A stretch of 64,000 bases of DNA. Origin: Methanosarcina sp. MSH10X1. Lineage in GTDB: Archaea; Halobacteriota; Methanosarcinia; Methanosarcinales; Methanosarcinaceae. Positions 1 through 8,641 of the stretch are shown piece by piece (the first letter of the stretch is position 1; every line of letters starts with the position of its first letter). The position numbers and the translations under genes were made by a program. Below the pieces are notes generated by a model that did not search any database, had not been told where the DNA came from, and was given only the letters and a program-made list of their open reading frames with translations. The stretch is from positions 270,351 through 334,350 of the forward strand of contig NZ_SCHL01000002.1 in the NCBI RefSeq assembly GCF_004099695.1, given 5' to 3'.

Positions 1-345
1 TTATCAAAAACCACGCTTTATCGAAAACGTCACTATCGGCGTGATAAACCGGCGCAACGCAAGCCTTTTTAAAAAAGGCTTGAGCGAAAACTTTTTCAAA
101 AAAAGTTTTATCAAAAACTACGTTTTATCGAAAACGTCACTATCGCGTGATAAACCGGCGCAACGCAAGCTTTTTTAAAAAGGCTTGAGCGAAAACTAAT
201 GCTTTATCTATACCGGTGTAACCGGAGCGTGATCGACCGGCGAAACGCAAGCCTTTTCAAAAAAGGCTTGAGCGAAAACAACGTAGCGGCGTGATAAACC
301 GGCGCAACGGTTTCGGGTCAACGGTCGCGGGTCAAAGGTTGTGCT
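1..345. repeat. Hairpin-rich intergenic repeat array downstream of pyrH
   Basis: Non-coding. The module built from a 'gataaaccggcg' box, a CAAGCC(T/A-run)GGCTTG hairpin and 'gagcgaaaac' recurs at least three times, with hairpins near 60-83, 166-187 and 247-270 and a related AAAACTTTTT/AAAAAGTTTT hairpin near 88-110. The part from about 200 to 340 occurs again, reverse-complemented and nearly identical, at 38770-38905. The stems end in A/T runs on both sides, so they could act as bidirectional terminators for pyrH. That role is inferred. Confidence 0.8.
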
Positions 346-384
346 TGAGCAAAAAACTCTCTGAGCCTTAAAATGGTCCAGGTT

Positions 385-1086
385 TTAGGCTTTTGTCGTA
401 ACCCAGGTTCCGCAGGATATCGGGGATTTTTTGACGGCTTCTCCATCAAGGATTTCTCCGAGCAGGACAGGGTTCCGGGCATCCATAACGAGGGCATCGA
501 GCCTGCAGCGTTCGATTATTTTTGCGGCTACAGGATCAACAGGGGATTTGGAGCCTGCTTTCATCTCGATCGCCATGACAATGTTTATAAGTTTCTCAGG
601 GGAAATCCTGTCATATTTTACTGCCGAGGCATCGCAGTTAGGGTCCGCGGAATAAACTCCGTCAATAGAGGTTGCAATCGTAAGCAGGTCTGCCCGCAGG
701 AATTCCGCAAGGATTGCAGCGACTGCATCCGTGGTCTGGCCAGGGGTAACTCCGCCCATGACAACTACCTTTCCGGGACGGATAGCCTTCGCAGCTTCCA
801 GATAATTTGTGGGGATTTCCGGAGAGGCATCGGGTCCGAGAGCTGCGGCAAGCAGGCGTGCGTTCAGGCGAGTGATTTCAATTCCTATATAATCGCAGGT
901 CACTTCATCGGCACCGACTGCCCTTGCAGTTTCGATATAATTCCGTGCCGCTTCTCCCCCGCCGGCTACCACAAGCAGAGTATGCTTTTTCGAGAGCTTA
1001 CGCAGAACATCCGCATATTTTAAAAAACTATCCGGGTCAAGATTTTTTGCGAGAATTGAACCGCCTAATGAGAGTACTATGAGCAT
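385..1086 (-). CDS. pyrH: Uridylate (UMP) kinase, archaeal type
   Basis: This 233-aa protein phosphorylates UMP to UDP in pyrimidine nucleotide synthesis. It has the amino-acid-kinase fold. The N-terminal 'LSLGGSI' phosphate loop is at residues 5-11, a Gly-rich 'VVAGGGEAAR' segment is near 39-48, and the archaeal-type 'TSIDGVYSADP' motif is near 138-148. The length matches archaeal PyrH, which is shorter than many aspartokinase relatives. The ATG at 1086 places the kinase loop directly at the N-terminus, as expected. It is transcribed away from larB, and its 3' end runs into the hairpin array at 1-345. Assignment is by family motifs and is firm. Confidence 0.93.
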   Translation of the reverse strand: MLIVLSLGGSILAKNLDPDSFLKYADVLRKLSKKHTLLVVAGGGEAARNYIETARAVGADEVTCDYIGIEITRLNARLLAAALGPDASPEIPTNYLEAAKAIRPGKVVVMGGVTPGQTTDAVAAILAEFLRADLLTIATSIDGVYSADPNCDASAVKYDRISPEKLINIVMAIEMKAGSKSPVDPVAAKIIERCRLDALVMDARNPVLLGEILDGEAVKKSPISCGTWVTTKA

Positions 1087-1274
1087 GATGATCTCTACAC
1101 ATTAACAATTCGGATTTTTAAATGTATCGCTGAGTATTTTTTCCTTAAGTCACCAAAAATCCCATATAAAGAGAAGCCTTAAAGACCCCAAATCAATAAA
1201 TTCTTGCTTGACCACTTATTGGTTAAGATCATGATTCCTTAAAGCAAGTAAATCTTTTCAGTGCAGGGTGGTAT

Positions 1275-2087
1275 ATGGATCTCATTGATATACTTAGGAA
1301 TGTTAAGGAAGGAAAAATGGATCTTGAGACTGCGGAGCAGCAAGCACGTGGCCTGGGCTTTGTTTCCTATATGGATATAGCAAAACTTGATTCTCACAGG
1401 AAAAGCCGGACGGGAGTAATTGAAGCCGTCCTTGCCGATTGTAAGACCCCGGAAGATGTGGTTGAGATTGCCAGGGTCATGGTTGCAGAAAGCAAAAGAG
1501 CTCTGATTACGCGGGTCTCGCCGGCACATCTTAAAGTTCTGGAACAGGCTTTTGGCAAAGATAACCTTGAATGGAATAGCAGAGCTCGAACTGTTGTTAT
1601 CCATGACGGTACGCCTGCCCCCAGAACCGGTGGGGTCGTAGGGATCGTTTCGGCAGGCACGGCCGATATCCCGGCTGCGGAAGAAGCCAGGGTCGTAGCC
1701 TCGGAAATGGGATGTGAAATAGTTACGGTGTATGATGTGGGAGTTGCTGGAATCCACAGGCTGATTCCGGCACTGCATAAACTGAAAGCGATGAGGCCCG
1801 GAGCAATTGTAGTTGCAGCCGGAAGGGAAGGGACGCTTCCTACAATAGTTTCGGGATTAGTTGACGTACCTGTAATCGGGCTTCCGGTCTCAACAGGTTA
1901 TGGAGCGGGCGGTGGAGGAAAAGCTGCCTTGCTGGCCATGCTGCAATCCTGTTCCACGCTTGCAGTTGTAAACATCGATGCAGGATTTGTTGCGGGAGCG
2001 TACGCTGCCCGGATCGCAAACATGATTGCGGTCGCTTACACTCACGGCAAGGAAGACAGGGAAAACAGGGTCTCGGGAAGAGAGTAA
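1275..2087 (+). CDS. larB: LarB, pyridinium-3,5-biscarboxylate mononucleotide synthase
   Basis: This 270-aa protein belongs to the LarB/PurE-like family. LarB carboxylates and hydrolyses nicotinic acid adenine dinucleotide in the first step of nickel-pincer nucleotide (NPN) synthesis. The N-terminal third carries the family motif around 'GKMDLETAE' (13-21). The PurE-like half starts near residue 118 ('TGGVVGIVSAGTADIP') and includes 'DVGVAGIHR' and 'STGYGAGGGGKAALLAMLQSC'. Cys226 lies at the position of the conserved LarB cysteine. The start is ATG after 'agggtgg'. The next gene, larC, follows 45 nt later on the same strand, so the two probably form an operon. No LarE (sulfur donor) or LarA (racemase) is in the window. 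Confidence 0.93.
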   Translation: MDLIDILRNVKEGKMDLETAEQQARGLGFVSYMDIAKLDSHRKSRTGVIEAVLADCKTPEDVVEIARVMVAESKRALITRVSPAHLKVLEQAFGKDNLEWNSRARTVVIHDGTPAPRTGGVVGIVSAGTADIPAAEEARVVASEMGCEIVTVYDVGVAGIHRLIPALHKLKAMRPGAIVVAAGREGTLPTIVSGLVDVPVIGLPVSTGYGAGGGGKAALLAMLQSCSTLAVVNIDAGFVAGAYAARIANMIAVAYTHGKEDRENRVSGRE

Positions 2088-2132
2088 CAGGAGAATAATA
2101 AGGGAGTAAACTGAAATGGAGGGAGGAATCTT

Positions 2133-3323
2133 ATGAAAGCGCTTATATTCAATCCTTTTTCAGGGGCAGCAGGAGATATGATCCTCGGATGCACTCTCGA
2201 TCTCGGGGCTGACCGAAAAACGGTTAAGGAGCTGGTAGAAGCTTCTGTTGACGTATCAATGGATATAAGAGAAGTTGTAAAAAAGGGAATAAAAGCTCTG
2301 GATGTCCGGATAAATGTGCCTGAAAAAGAGCCGGTCCGCACATATCCTGAACTTGTGGACGTGGTAAAAGCTGCGGGACTGCCCCCCAGAGTGGAAGCAA
2401 GTGCTCTTGATATTTTTTTAAAGCTGGCTGAAGCCGAGGCTTCGGTTCACGGGCAGCCTGACCTTGAGAAACTCCATTTCCATGAGGTAGGGCAGAGTGA
2501 TGCCCTTGCCGACATAATCGGCTCTTCGGCAGCTATCCATTCCCTTAACTGTGATTCCATTTACTGTACTCCTATAAACGTGGGAAGCGGAACAATAATG
2601 TGCGCACATGGGGTTCTGCCAGTGCCAGCGCCTGCAACCCTTGAAATCCTGAGAAGAGGAAAATTCTATTTCATGGGAGGTACTGAGCAAAAAGAACTTC
2701 TTACTCCGACAGGAGCTGCCATTCTTGCCCATTTTGCAAGACCAGTTGAAACCTTCCCTCAAGGAAGGGTAACCTCGATAGGCTATGGGGCTGGGGATTC
2801 CGAGCTTGCCGGACCCAACGTGCTTCAGGGAGTACTGTCTGAACTTGATTCCTGCCTGATCCCTGATATTATTGAAGTGCTCGAAACGAATGCCGACGAT
2901 GTGAGTGGAGAAGTCCTGGGCAACCTGTTCGAGGAACTGCTTGCTATGGGGGCAAGGGATGTTGCAATTCTCCCGGCTACAATGAAAAAAGGTCGCCCGG
3001 CTCATGTTATCAAGGTCATTGCAAAACCCGAGGACACTGCAAAACTAGCCCGGAAAATCATTATCGAAACAGGATCTTTGGGAATAAGAGTTATCCCTAC
3101 CCGTCATAGATTGATGGCTGCCAGGCGGATAGAATCAGTTAGATTTGAGGTCGAAGGGCAGGTATATGAAGCTGCAGTCAAGATCGCCAGGGATTCCGAA
3201 GGCATCCTGCTCAATATATCTGCCGAGTTTGAGGATTGTAAAAAAATTGCAAAAGCTAGCGGAGTTCCTGTAAAAGAGGTTATGAGAAGGGCAGAAGAGG
3301 CCGCAAGAAAGCTTTTCTCCTGA
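2133..3323 (+). CDS. larC: LarC, nickel-pincer cofactor nickel insertase
   Basis: This 396-aa LarC-family protein inserts nickel into the sulfurated pyridinium mononucleotide in a CTP-dependent reaction, the last step of NPN cofactor synthesis. The N-terminus 'FNPFSGAAGDMILG' (6-19) is the family signature. A His-rich stretch 'KLHFHEVGQSDALADIIG' near 111-128 fits the metal-binding part, and the C-terminal domain contains 'ETNADDVSGE'. The start is ATG with a strong 'ggagggagg' site. Unlike lactobacilli, where larC is split by a programmed frameshift, this is one uninterrupted frame. The cofactor user in this organism is not visible here. Confidence 0.93.
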   Translation: MKALIFNPFSGAAGDMILGCTLDLGADRKTVKELVEASVDVSMDIREVVKKGIKALDVRINVPEKEPVRTYPELVDVVKAAGLPPRVEASALDIFLKLAEAEASVHGQPDLEKLHFHEVGQSDALADIIGSSAAIHSLNCDSIYCTPINVGSGTIMCAHGVLPVPAPATLEILRRGKFYFMGGTEQKELLTPTGAAILAHFARPVETFPQGRVTSIGYGAGDSELAGPNVLQGVLSELDSCLIPDIIEVLETNADDVSGEVLGNLFEELLAMGARDVAILPATMKKGRPAHVIKVIAKPEDTAKLARKIIIETGSLGIRVIPTRHRLMAARRIESVRFEVEGQVYEAAVKIARDSEGILLNISAEFEDCKKIAKASGVPVKEVMRRAEEAARKLFS

Positions 3324-3421
3324 GATTCTCGAAGGGATATAAGTAGAGCAAGGATAATTGGAAAGCAAAAGCCTGAATCTCCAGGGCTTTTACTTCTATT
3401 TTCTATTTTTCTCTGTTCTGG

Positions 3422-4450
3422 TCAGAGTTTACCCATTGAATGCAGGAGTTCCGCATTCAGCACACTTGCTCCGGCTGCCCCGCGAATGGTGTTATGTCCC
3501 ATTGCAATGTAGCGGATTCCTTCTCTTATACGTCCTACTGAGACACTCATGCCCTTTCCCATGTTACGGTCAAGGCGCGGCTGAGGTCTATCGATTTCAT
3601 CCCGTACTATCAGGGCTCTCCTGGGTTCGGAAGGAAGTTCTCCCAGCCTGGGATCGAATTTCATAAAGGCTTCCCTTACTTCTTCAGGCGTTGGCTTATC
3701 CCTCATTCCTGCCCAGATGGCTTCGGTGTGCCCATCAACAACAGGGACTCTGTGGCAGGAAGCACTTACACTCATGTCCGCAGGCACGATTTCAGAGCCG
3801 TTGAACTCCCCAAGGAGTTTTATAGTTTCGGTCTCCATCTTCTTTTCTTCGCTTCCTATGTACGGAATTACATTGTCATAGATTGCCATTGCGGCAACTC
3901 CGGAAAACCCTGCCCCTGAAATAGCCTGCATTGTGGCTACCTGTATGGTTTCGAGACCAAACTGCATAAGAGGCTTTAAGGTAAGGGTCATGACGATTGT
4001 GGAGCAATTGGGGTTTGTAATAATATATCCATCCCATCCCCTTGCATCCTGCTGGACTTCGAGAAGCCCGAGATGTTCTGGATTTACTTCTGGGATTACA
4101 AGAGGAATATCCTTTTCCATCCTGTAGGAGGAGGCATTGCTTGCCACTGCAAACCCTGTTTTTGCAAATTCGGGTTCTACTGTCTGAGCCAGGTCTGCAG
4201 GAAGTGCTGAGAAAACCACGTCTGCGTCTACGGATCTCGGGTCTACCGGGACAACTTCGATATTTTCGACGCTTTCCGGCATAGCTGTGTCTAACCTCCA
4301 GCCTGCGGCTTCTTTATATGTTTTGCCGGCGCTTCTCTCGGATGCTGCGAGGGCTGTAATCTCAAACCAGGGGTGGTTTGCAAGTGCTTCTACAAATCTC
4401 TGCCCGACAGCGCCTGTGGCGCCTAAAATACCCGCTTTAATTGCTACCAT
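3422..4450 (-). CDS. asd: Aspartate-semialdehyde dehydrogenase
   Basis: This 342-aa enzyme reduces aspartyl phosphate to L-aspartate 4-semialdehyde with NADPH, feeding lysine, threonine and methionine synthesis. The N-terminal Rossmann motif '[14 protein letters not shown]' spans 7-20. The catalytic cysteine is Cys149 in 'TNPNCSTIV', and a likely acid/base His lies in 'VDGHTEAI' (His241). The length and the '[11 protein letters not shown]' block match the archaeal/fungal-type Asd family. A 'ggaggt' site precedes the ATG. Ferredoxin lies 89 nt upstream on the same strand. In methanogens the product is also a substrate of ADH synthase (gene at 9680-10477), which starts the archaeal shikimate route. 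Confidence 0.95.
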   Translation of the reverse strand: MVAIKAGILGATGAVGQRFVEALANHPWFEITALAASERSAGKTYKEAAGWRLDTAMPESVENIEVVPVDPRSVDADVVFSALPADLAQTVEPEFAKTGFAVASNASSYRMEKDIPLVIPEVNPEHLGLLEVQQDARGWDGYIITNPNCSTIVMTLTLKPLMQFGLETIQVATMQAISGAGFSGVAAMAIYDNVIPYIGSEEKKMETETIKLLGEFNGSEIVPADMSVSASCHRVPVVDGHTEAIWAGMRDKPTPEEVREAFMKFDPRLGELPSEPRRALIVRDEIDRPQPRLDRNMGKGMSVSVGRIREGIRYIAMGHNTIRGAAGASVLNAELLHSMGKL

Positions 4451-4539
4451 CTAAAAAGCTACCTCCGGAAAGAAAAAAATGATTAATAAAAAGGAAAAAG
4501 AAAAGTGGAATAAAAAGATTATTCCAACTGAGTATCGTT

Positions 4540-4722
4540 TTACTCTTCTACCTTAATTGCCTGGTTCGGGCATGCCTCTTCACATGCGCCGCACTCTACA
4601 CATTCATCCTGGTCGACTACTGCAATTCCCTTTTCTTCATTAAGGGTGATTGCTTCAGAGGGGCATTCATCGACACAGCTTCCGCATCCTGAACATTCAT
4701 CTGCATTAACTAATGCTGGCAT
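4540..4722 (-). CDS. 2[4Fe-4S] ferredoxin
   Basis: This 60-aa electron carrier has two complete CxxCxxCxxxCP clusters, [12 protein letters not shown] and [12 protein letters not shown]. Each provides three ligands to one cubane and the remote Cys to the other. It is acidic with no signal peptide, so cytoplasmic. The ATG is preceded by 'aaggagtg'. It lies upstream of asd, but the 89-nt gap leaves co-transcription open. A paralogue of nearly identical layout is at 25076-25255. The redox partner cannot be read from the sequence. Confidence 0.95.
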   Translation of the reverse strand: MPALVNADECSGCGSCVDECPSEAITLNEEKGIAVVDQDECVECGACEEACPNQAIKVEE

Positions 4723-4959
4723 ATTTTTTCACACTCCTTTTGATTGCTCGATATATACCTGGAAATTATATAGGGCGTTTTTGAAACTTCCATAGGTTAT
4801 CGAAAAGTTTGGTCATAACGCCATTGACAAGATTACCATAAAAACTTATCGCTTTTTAGCAAAAGGCAGCCTTCAAAAATCACGATGGAGTTAACTGGCC
4901 AGCAATTAAATACATATTATTAAATTTATAAATAAAAGGGAAAAAATGAAAACGCCTGT

Positions 4960-5268
4960 TCAACACACCGAATCGTGCATTGCAATTCCGGCATCAGTCA
5001 GTCGGTACATTCCTTCTTCAAACTTCAGGAAGCCTTCCTTTTGCAGAAAGTCCATATTGAACTTAAAGAAGAAATCGTTTAATCCGGATTCTTCCTTTAA
5101 TTGTTTTTCACTTTTTCCGAAGATTCCGACAATCCGGAGAAGCTTTCTTCTTGAAGGATTTACGGAAACCTTTTCCATCATCATATGTTCCAGTTTGACA
5201 GCTTCGCCTTCGCTAGGCTCTCCCATTTTCTTAAAATAAGCGTCAAGTTCATCAATTTCGTCTATCAT
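4960..5268 (-). CDS. Small winged-helix-like protein
   Basis: This 102-aa protein is of unrecognised family. Residues 40-95 look like a winged helix: basic helix 'SRRKLLRIVGIFGKSEKQL', then 'FLQKEGFLKFEEGMYRLTDAGI', which is the typical recognition-helix/wing/'LTDAG' ending of archaeal HTH proteins. The N-terminal 35 residues are acidic and probably helical. It sits 168 nt downstream of the CobW-family GTPase on the same strand, so the two may be co-transcribed. A DNA-binding or protein-interaction role is inferred from the fold only. Confidence 0.6.
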   Translation of the reverse strand: MIDEIDELDAYFKKMGEPSEGEAVKLEHMMMEKVSVNPSRRKLLRIVGIFGKSEKQLKEESGLNDFFFKFNMDFLQKEGFLKFEEGMYRLTDAGIAMHDSVC

Positions 5269-5436
5269 ATCGAAACTCCTTTATTTTTTTATTGGTTGGA
5301 ACCTGGTTTTTTAAAAAGTTCCGAAAAGGATAAGTGTGATTGCAACTCTCCAAGTTAAGTCTCAGGTTTTCAGCTTGCGTTTAAGCTGAATACACTGTTT
5401 AGGTTAAATACACTGTTTAAGTTCAATACACTATTC

Positions 5437-6525
5437 TCATTTCTCTTTCCTGTATATATTAACCCTGCATATTTGCTCGTTTTTGTATTCACCAGGGTTT
5501 CCAGTATCGTGCCTGTCAACTTCTTTTTCAAAAGCTATTCCTGATTTCCCGAGATTCTCTACAAGGGTACTCTCAATAACTTCTATAAGCTTGTTTTTCG
5601 GGGTCTTTGTAACTGCGGAAAGCAGCCTGAGTTCGGTTTTCTCACTTCCCCTCCCCGGAACAAACTCTATCTGAGGCACCTCTTTAGAAGAGGTTACACT
5701 GCCCTTGATCGTAAATTCTGGGAGTTTCATGGAAAGCTTCACATGCCCCACAAACTCAGGATTAATTTCCCGAACCTTATTCTGAATGGTCCGGAGACTT
5801 TTCTCTATAAAATGTTTGCTTTCTTCAGGATTTAGACCCTGCGGTCTGAGGGTATAAAGAGTTGAATAGGTCGAAACCTCGGAGAGTTCAATAGAATTTT
5901 TCTTCTCTTCGGAAGGCTTTTTAAATCCCGGCACAGCGAGATGCAGAAGCAGTTTTTCGAATTGCTCATCTTCATATTTTGCCGAAAATTTCAGGACACG
6001 GGCTTCAGGATTCATTTCACGGAGCATTTTCTCAGCGGCCAGGACGGTTTCGGCGGGCGTTATATCGATCTTGTTTATACAGAGAATTTCGGCTTCCCTG
6101 ATCTGGGTCTCAATAAACTTCGGGATCTCTTTTGCTTCGGTCCCGAAGCGTCCGGGATCTACAAGCGTTACTACCGGGGCGAAGGAGAGCTCGGTTAGCC
6201 CCATGGTTTCGATTTCTTCCCTTATCTGTCCCGGGAAAGCAATTCCTGTCGGTTCGATAATAACAATGTCAGGCGCGTACTCTTCCTCAAGGGTCTGAAG
6301 AGTATATTGCATACTTATCCTGAGTGTACAGCAGATACAGCCGCTTGTAAGTTCCTCAGTTACAATGCCGGGGCTTGTAAGAATATCCCCATCAAGCCCG
6401 ATTTCCCCTATCTCGTTTACAATAATTGCAGTCTTTTTCCCAGCACTGCTCAGTTGCCTGCTGATTCTCCGTATGGTAGTGGTTTTCCCGCTTCCGAGAA
6501 AACCTCCTATTATCATAAATTTCAT
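5437..6525 (-). CDS. CobW/COG0523-family GTP-binding metallochaperone
   Basis: This 362-aa protein belongs to the G3E GTPase group (CobW, HypB and UreG relatives). Walker A 'GGFLGSGKTT' is at residues 7-16, the COG0523 metal motif CxCC ('GCICC') is at 62-66, 'EPTGIA' is near 91-96, and the base-specificity motif NKID is at 151-154. The C-terminal 150 residues are the variable partner-recognition part and lack the His-rich tail of zinc chaperones. COG0523 proteins hand metals to enzymes; in methanogens some relatives lie near corrinoid methyltransferases. The client is not shown here. The gene has about 1 kb of non-coding DNA upstream, with a small hairpin at 6704-6735. Confidence 0.85.
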   Translation of the reverse strand: MKFMIIGGFLGSGKTTTIRRISRQLSSAGKKTAIIVNEIGEIGLDGDILTSPGIVTEELTSGCICCTLRISMQYTLQTLEEEYAPDIVIIEPTGIAFPGQIREEIETMGLTELSFAPVVTLVDPGRFGTEAKEIPKFIETQIREAEILCINKIDITPAETVLAAEKMLREMNPEARVLKFSAKYEDEQFEKLLLHLAVPGFKKPSEEKKNSIELSEVSTYSTLYTLRPQGLNPEESKHFIEKSLRTIQNKVREINPEFVGHVKLSMKLPEFTIKGSVTSSKEVPQIEFVPGRGSEKTELRLLSAVTKTPKNKLIEVIESTLVENLGKSGIAFEKEVDRHDTGNPGEYKNEQICRVNIYRKEK

Positions 6526-6703
6526 GTCTCTCTTCCTTTTTCGTACACAAGTTTGTCTGTTAGGTAGTTTGGGTGTATAATCTATTTAATAATATATATA
6601 AAATTGGCAGTCCCACCTGAGCTTCGCTTCCCTGGTTGTTTTTCGGAATCACAGAGAATCATAGATTTTCTGAGAGTTACGATTAAACCGCAACAGCCTG
6701 CTG

Positions 6704-6735
6704 TCCGTTTAGCTCACTTTGTTCGCTTAAACGGA
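6704..6735. repeat. Inverted repeat upstream of the CobW-family gene
   Basis: A perfect 8-bp inverted repeat, TCCGTTTA (6704-6711) and TAAACGGA (6728-6735), has a 16-nt loop. It lies about 180 nt upstream of the GTPase start, reading on the minus strand. It may be an operator or transcript hairpin. There is no T-run to make it a terminator. Confidence 0.4.
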
Positions 6736-6912
6736 GTAATTTTCAAAAAAATAGTGAAACTCGTCTCCTGACTATACAAGATTTAAAAATTTAAAATTTT
6801 GGTTAAAAATGGTACTGGACCAGACTCTTTTCAGCAGCAAGAGATGCCGGTCCGAGAAATCAGGTAATTCGAAGGGAGGGCCGGCGATACAATTTAATTT
6901 CATTGAAAATAG

Positions 6913-7095
6913 ATTGCGTTCTCATCCAAGAACCTGGAAGTTCCGAACGGCTTTAAGAGATTTTATTTTCTGGGAAGAGATACTGAGGTACAGGACTCAC
7001 GGGTTGCGAGTTTCGATTGATTCTCTTTCCGTTTTATCCCTTTTCTTGTGGAGTAGATATTAACTAGTGGGGTGTTAAAGGGATGAGAACGCAAT
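6913..7095. repeat. 183-bp segment bounded by 15-bp inverted repeats
   Basis: ATTGCGTTCTCATCC at 6913-6927 is repeated exactly as its reverse complement at 7081-7095. The enclosed DNA has no gene. The geometry resembles a small non-autonomous element (MITE), but I see no obvious target-site duplication flanking it. Confidence 0.45.
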
Positions 7096-7553
7096 TCATA
7101 CTACGCTTCAACTCTATATATTATTTTTAACACATAATCTTATTTTATTCCTAATGTATTAACTCCTCATTATAACATTAGCTCATTATTTTAACATTAT
7201 ACTATTGCTATAACATTGTCAGCCTGCATGAACTTAACTTTTGCACTGCTCTTTATCTGCTAAAATCGAGGTTTGATTGATATCCTGGTGCGAAGAATGT
7301 TTTCTTCAGGGCTATATTAAAAAAGATCGGTTTTACTGGAAGAACTGGAAGAGTAGAAATATCTATCGAGTCCGAGTTTTAGATTTGAGAGGATATATTC
7401 AAAACAAACAGGATTCTTTTCCGGTTCTGGTCTGGTCGGAAACAATCTAAATTATATCAAAAGAATAATTTATATATTTCCTGGTAAAGATGAGAGAAGA
7501 TTGAAGCCTTAAAATAATCATCTTGAATCTCTTTGTGGTTACATTAAAGTTAC

Positions 7554-7630
7554 TTATAATCTCATTATAATTTCAGTATAATTTCATTATAATCTCGTTA
7601 TAATCACATTAAAACCACTTTGTAATCACC
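7554..7630. repeat. Seven 11-bp tandem repeats upstream of the radical-SAM gene
   Basis: Seven consecutive units run TTATAATCTCA, TTATAATTTCA, GTATAATTTCA, TTATAATCTCG, TTATAATCACA, TTAAAACCACT, TTGTAATCACC. The last two are degenerate. They end 15 nt before the ATG at 7646. The 11-bp spacing is close to one helical turn, so each TTATAAT box faces the same side of the DNA. A regulator array or repeated TATA-like element is inferred. Confidence 0.75.
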
Positions 7631-7645
7631 CTCAGGAGCATTTGC

Positions 7646-8641
7646 ATGCAAAGCAAGTCAATTACGCCGGAAATGAAAGCTTTCCTTATTTCTATAGGTT
7701 CAGCTTCCGTGGATCCTTCACTTATCCCACAGGCTCGGGGTTCGACTGCGGGTCCCGGAGCAGGTACAGGTTCAATTTTCTTCAGGTCGGGAGATACGCG
7801 GATAAGGCTCAGCATAAAGGAAAACTCTTCGCTTTCCGTCCTGGAGGCTAAAGGCGAAGGGAATGTTGCACTTTTCTATGAGGGAGAAGAACTTCTGCGG
7901 GGTAGACTTGAGCCTGCGGCTGCCCATTGTCCTGACCAGGCTTTTATAACCCTTTGCGAGAAGTGCATATTTGACTGCAAATACTGCCCTGTGCCTAAAC
8001 TACAGGGGCATGTCAAAAATGAGGAGGAGGTTCTGGGCATAATCGATGATGTTTTGCAGGCTGGCAAGCTTAAAGCCATTTCCCTTACCTCAGGCGTTGA
8101 AACCTCTATCGAAGGAGAGGTGGAACGTGTGCTCAAATTGCTTCCTGCTCTCAGAAAGTATAATGTTCCTGTTGGAGTCTCGGTATATCCTACCGAAGGC
8201 TGCTCCAGAAAATTCTATGAGGCAGGCGTATCTGAAGTCAAGTATAATGTTGAAACTATGGACAGGGAGATCTTCAAAAAAGTTTGCGGAGACCTTTCTA
8301 TTGACGATATTCTGGATAGACTGAAGGAAGCAGTTGATGTCTTCGGAAAAAACAGGGTTTTCAGTAATTTTATAATCGGGCTTGGAGAAAGTGATGATTC
8401 TGTCAGGGAGGGGATCGAAACCCTCGCAAAAATGGGGGTAATTCCTGTCCTCCGGCCGGTAAACCCGCACCCTCTGAGGGCTGGAGATTGTTTTACGGAA
8501 CGTCCGACCCATGAACGCCTGTTGAAGCTTGCAAAACTTGAAGCCGAAATCCTCAAGAAGTACGGGCTCAATCCTGGACTTGCAAAGACCATGTGCCTTA
8601 AATGTACGGGATGTGACCTTGTTCCCGGCGTTGACCTCTAA
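7646..8641 (+). CDS. Radical SAM protein of unknown function
   Basis: This 331-aa protein has the canonical radical-SAM cluster motif CX3CX2C at Cys107, Cys111 and Cys114, with an extra Cys104 just before it. Downstream, the barrel reads 'ISLTSGVETS' and 'VGVSVYPTEG', with 'KYNVETMD' and 'NFIIGLGES' like biotin-synthase-type enzymes. A second cysteine set, Cys317-x2-Cys320-x2-Cys323, at the extreme C-terminus could hold an auxiliary cluster. Residues 1-90 form an unusual N-terminal domain. The ATG follows 'caggag'. It stands alone between long gaps, directly behind the 11-bp repeats. The substrate is unknown; the motif spacing differs from HcgA (CX5CX2C), so I do not call it that. Confidence 0.8.
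   Translation: MQSKSITPEMKAFLISIGSASVDPSLIPQARGSTAGPGAGTGSIFFRSGDTRIRLSIKENSSLSVLEAKGEGNVALFYEGEELLRGRLEPAAAHCPDQAFITLCEKCIFDCKYCPVPKLQGHVKNEEEVLGIIDDVLQAGKLKAISLTSGVETSIEGEVERVLKLLPALRKYNVPVGVSVYPTEGCSRKFYEAGVSEVKYNVETMDREIFKKVCGDLSIDDILDRLKEAVDVFGKNRVFSNFIIGLGESDDSVREGIETLAKMGVIPVLRPVNPHPLRAGDCFTERPTHERLLKLAKLEAEILKKYGLNPGLAKTMCLKCTGCDLVPGVDL

Larger units (their letters stand above)
6526..7553. other. 1-kb AT-rich gap with no convincing gene
   Basis: No ORF here has a family signature. An 84-codon frame at 6809-7063 has no ribosome-binding site and reads like random sequence. The gap holds the hairpin at 6704-6735, a 15-bp inverted repeat pair (6913-6927 and 7081-7095), and AT-rich imperfect repeats of a 'tcattataacatta' type near 7168-7225. 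Confidence 0.6.

Noticed and set aside
6809-7063. 84-codon ORF
   Set aside because: No ribosome-binding site, no recognisable protein character, and it overlaps the inverted-repeat segment.
7646-8641. HcgA (FeGP cofactor) identity for the radical-SAM gene
   Set aside because: The cluster motif is CX3CX2C, not CX5CX2C, and no other hcg gene is near.
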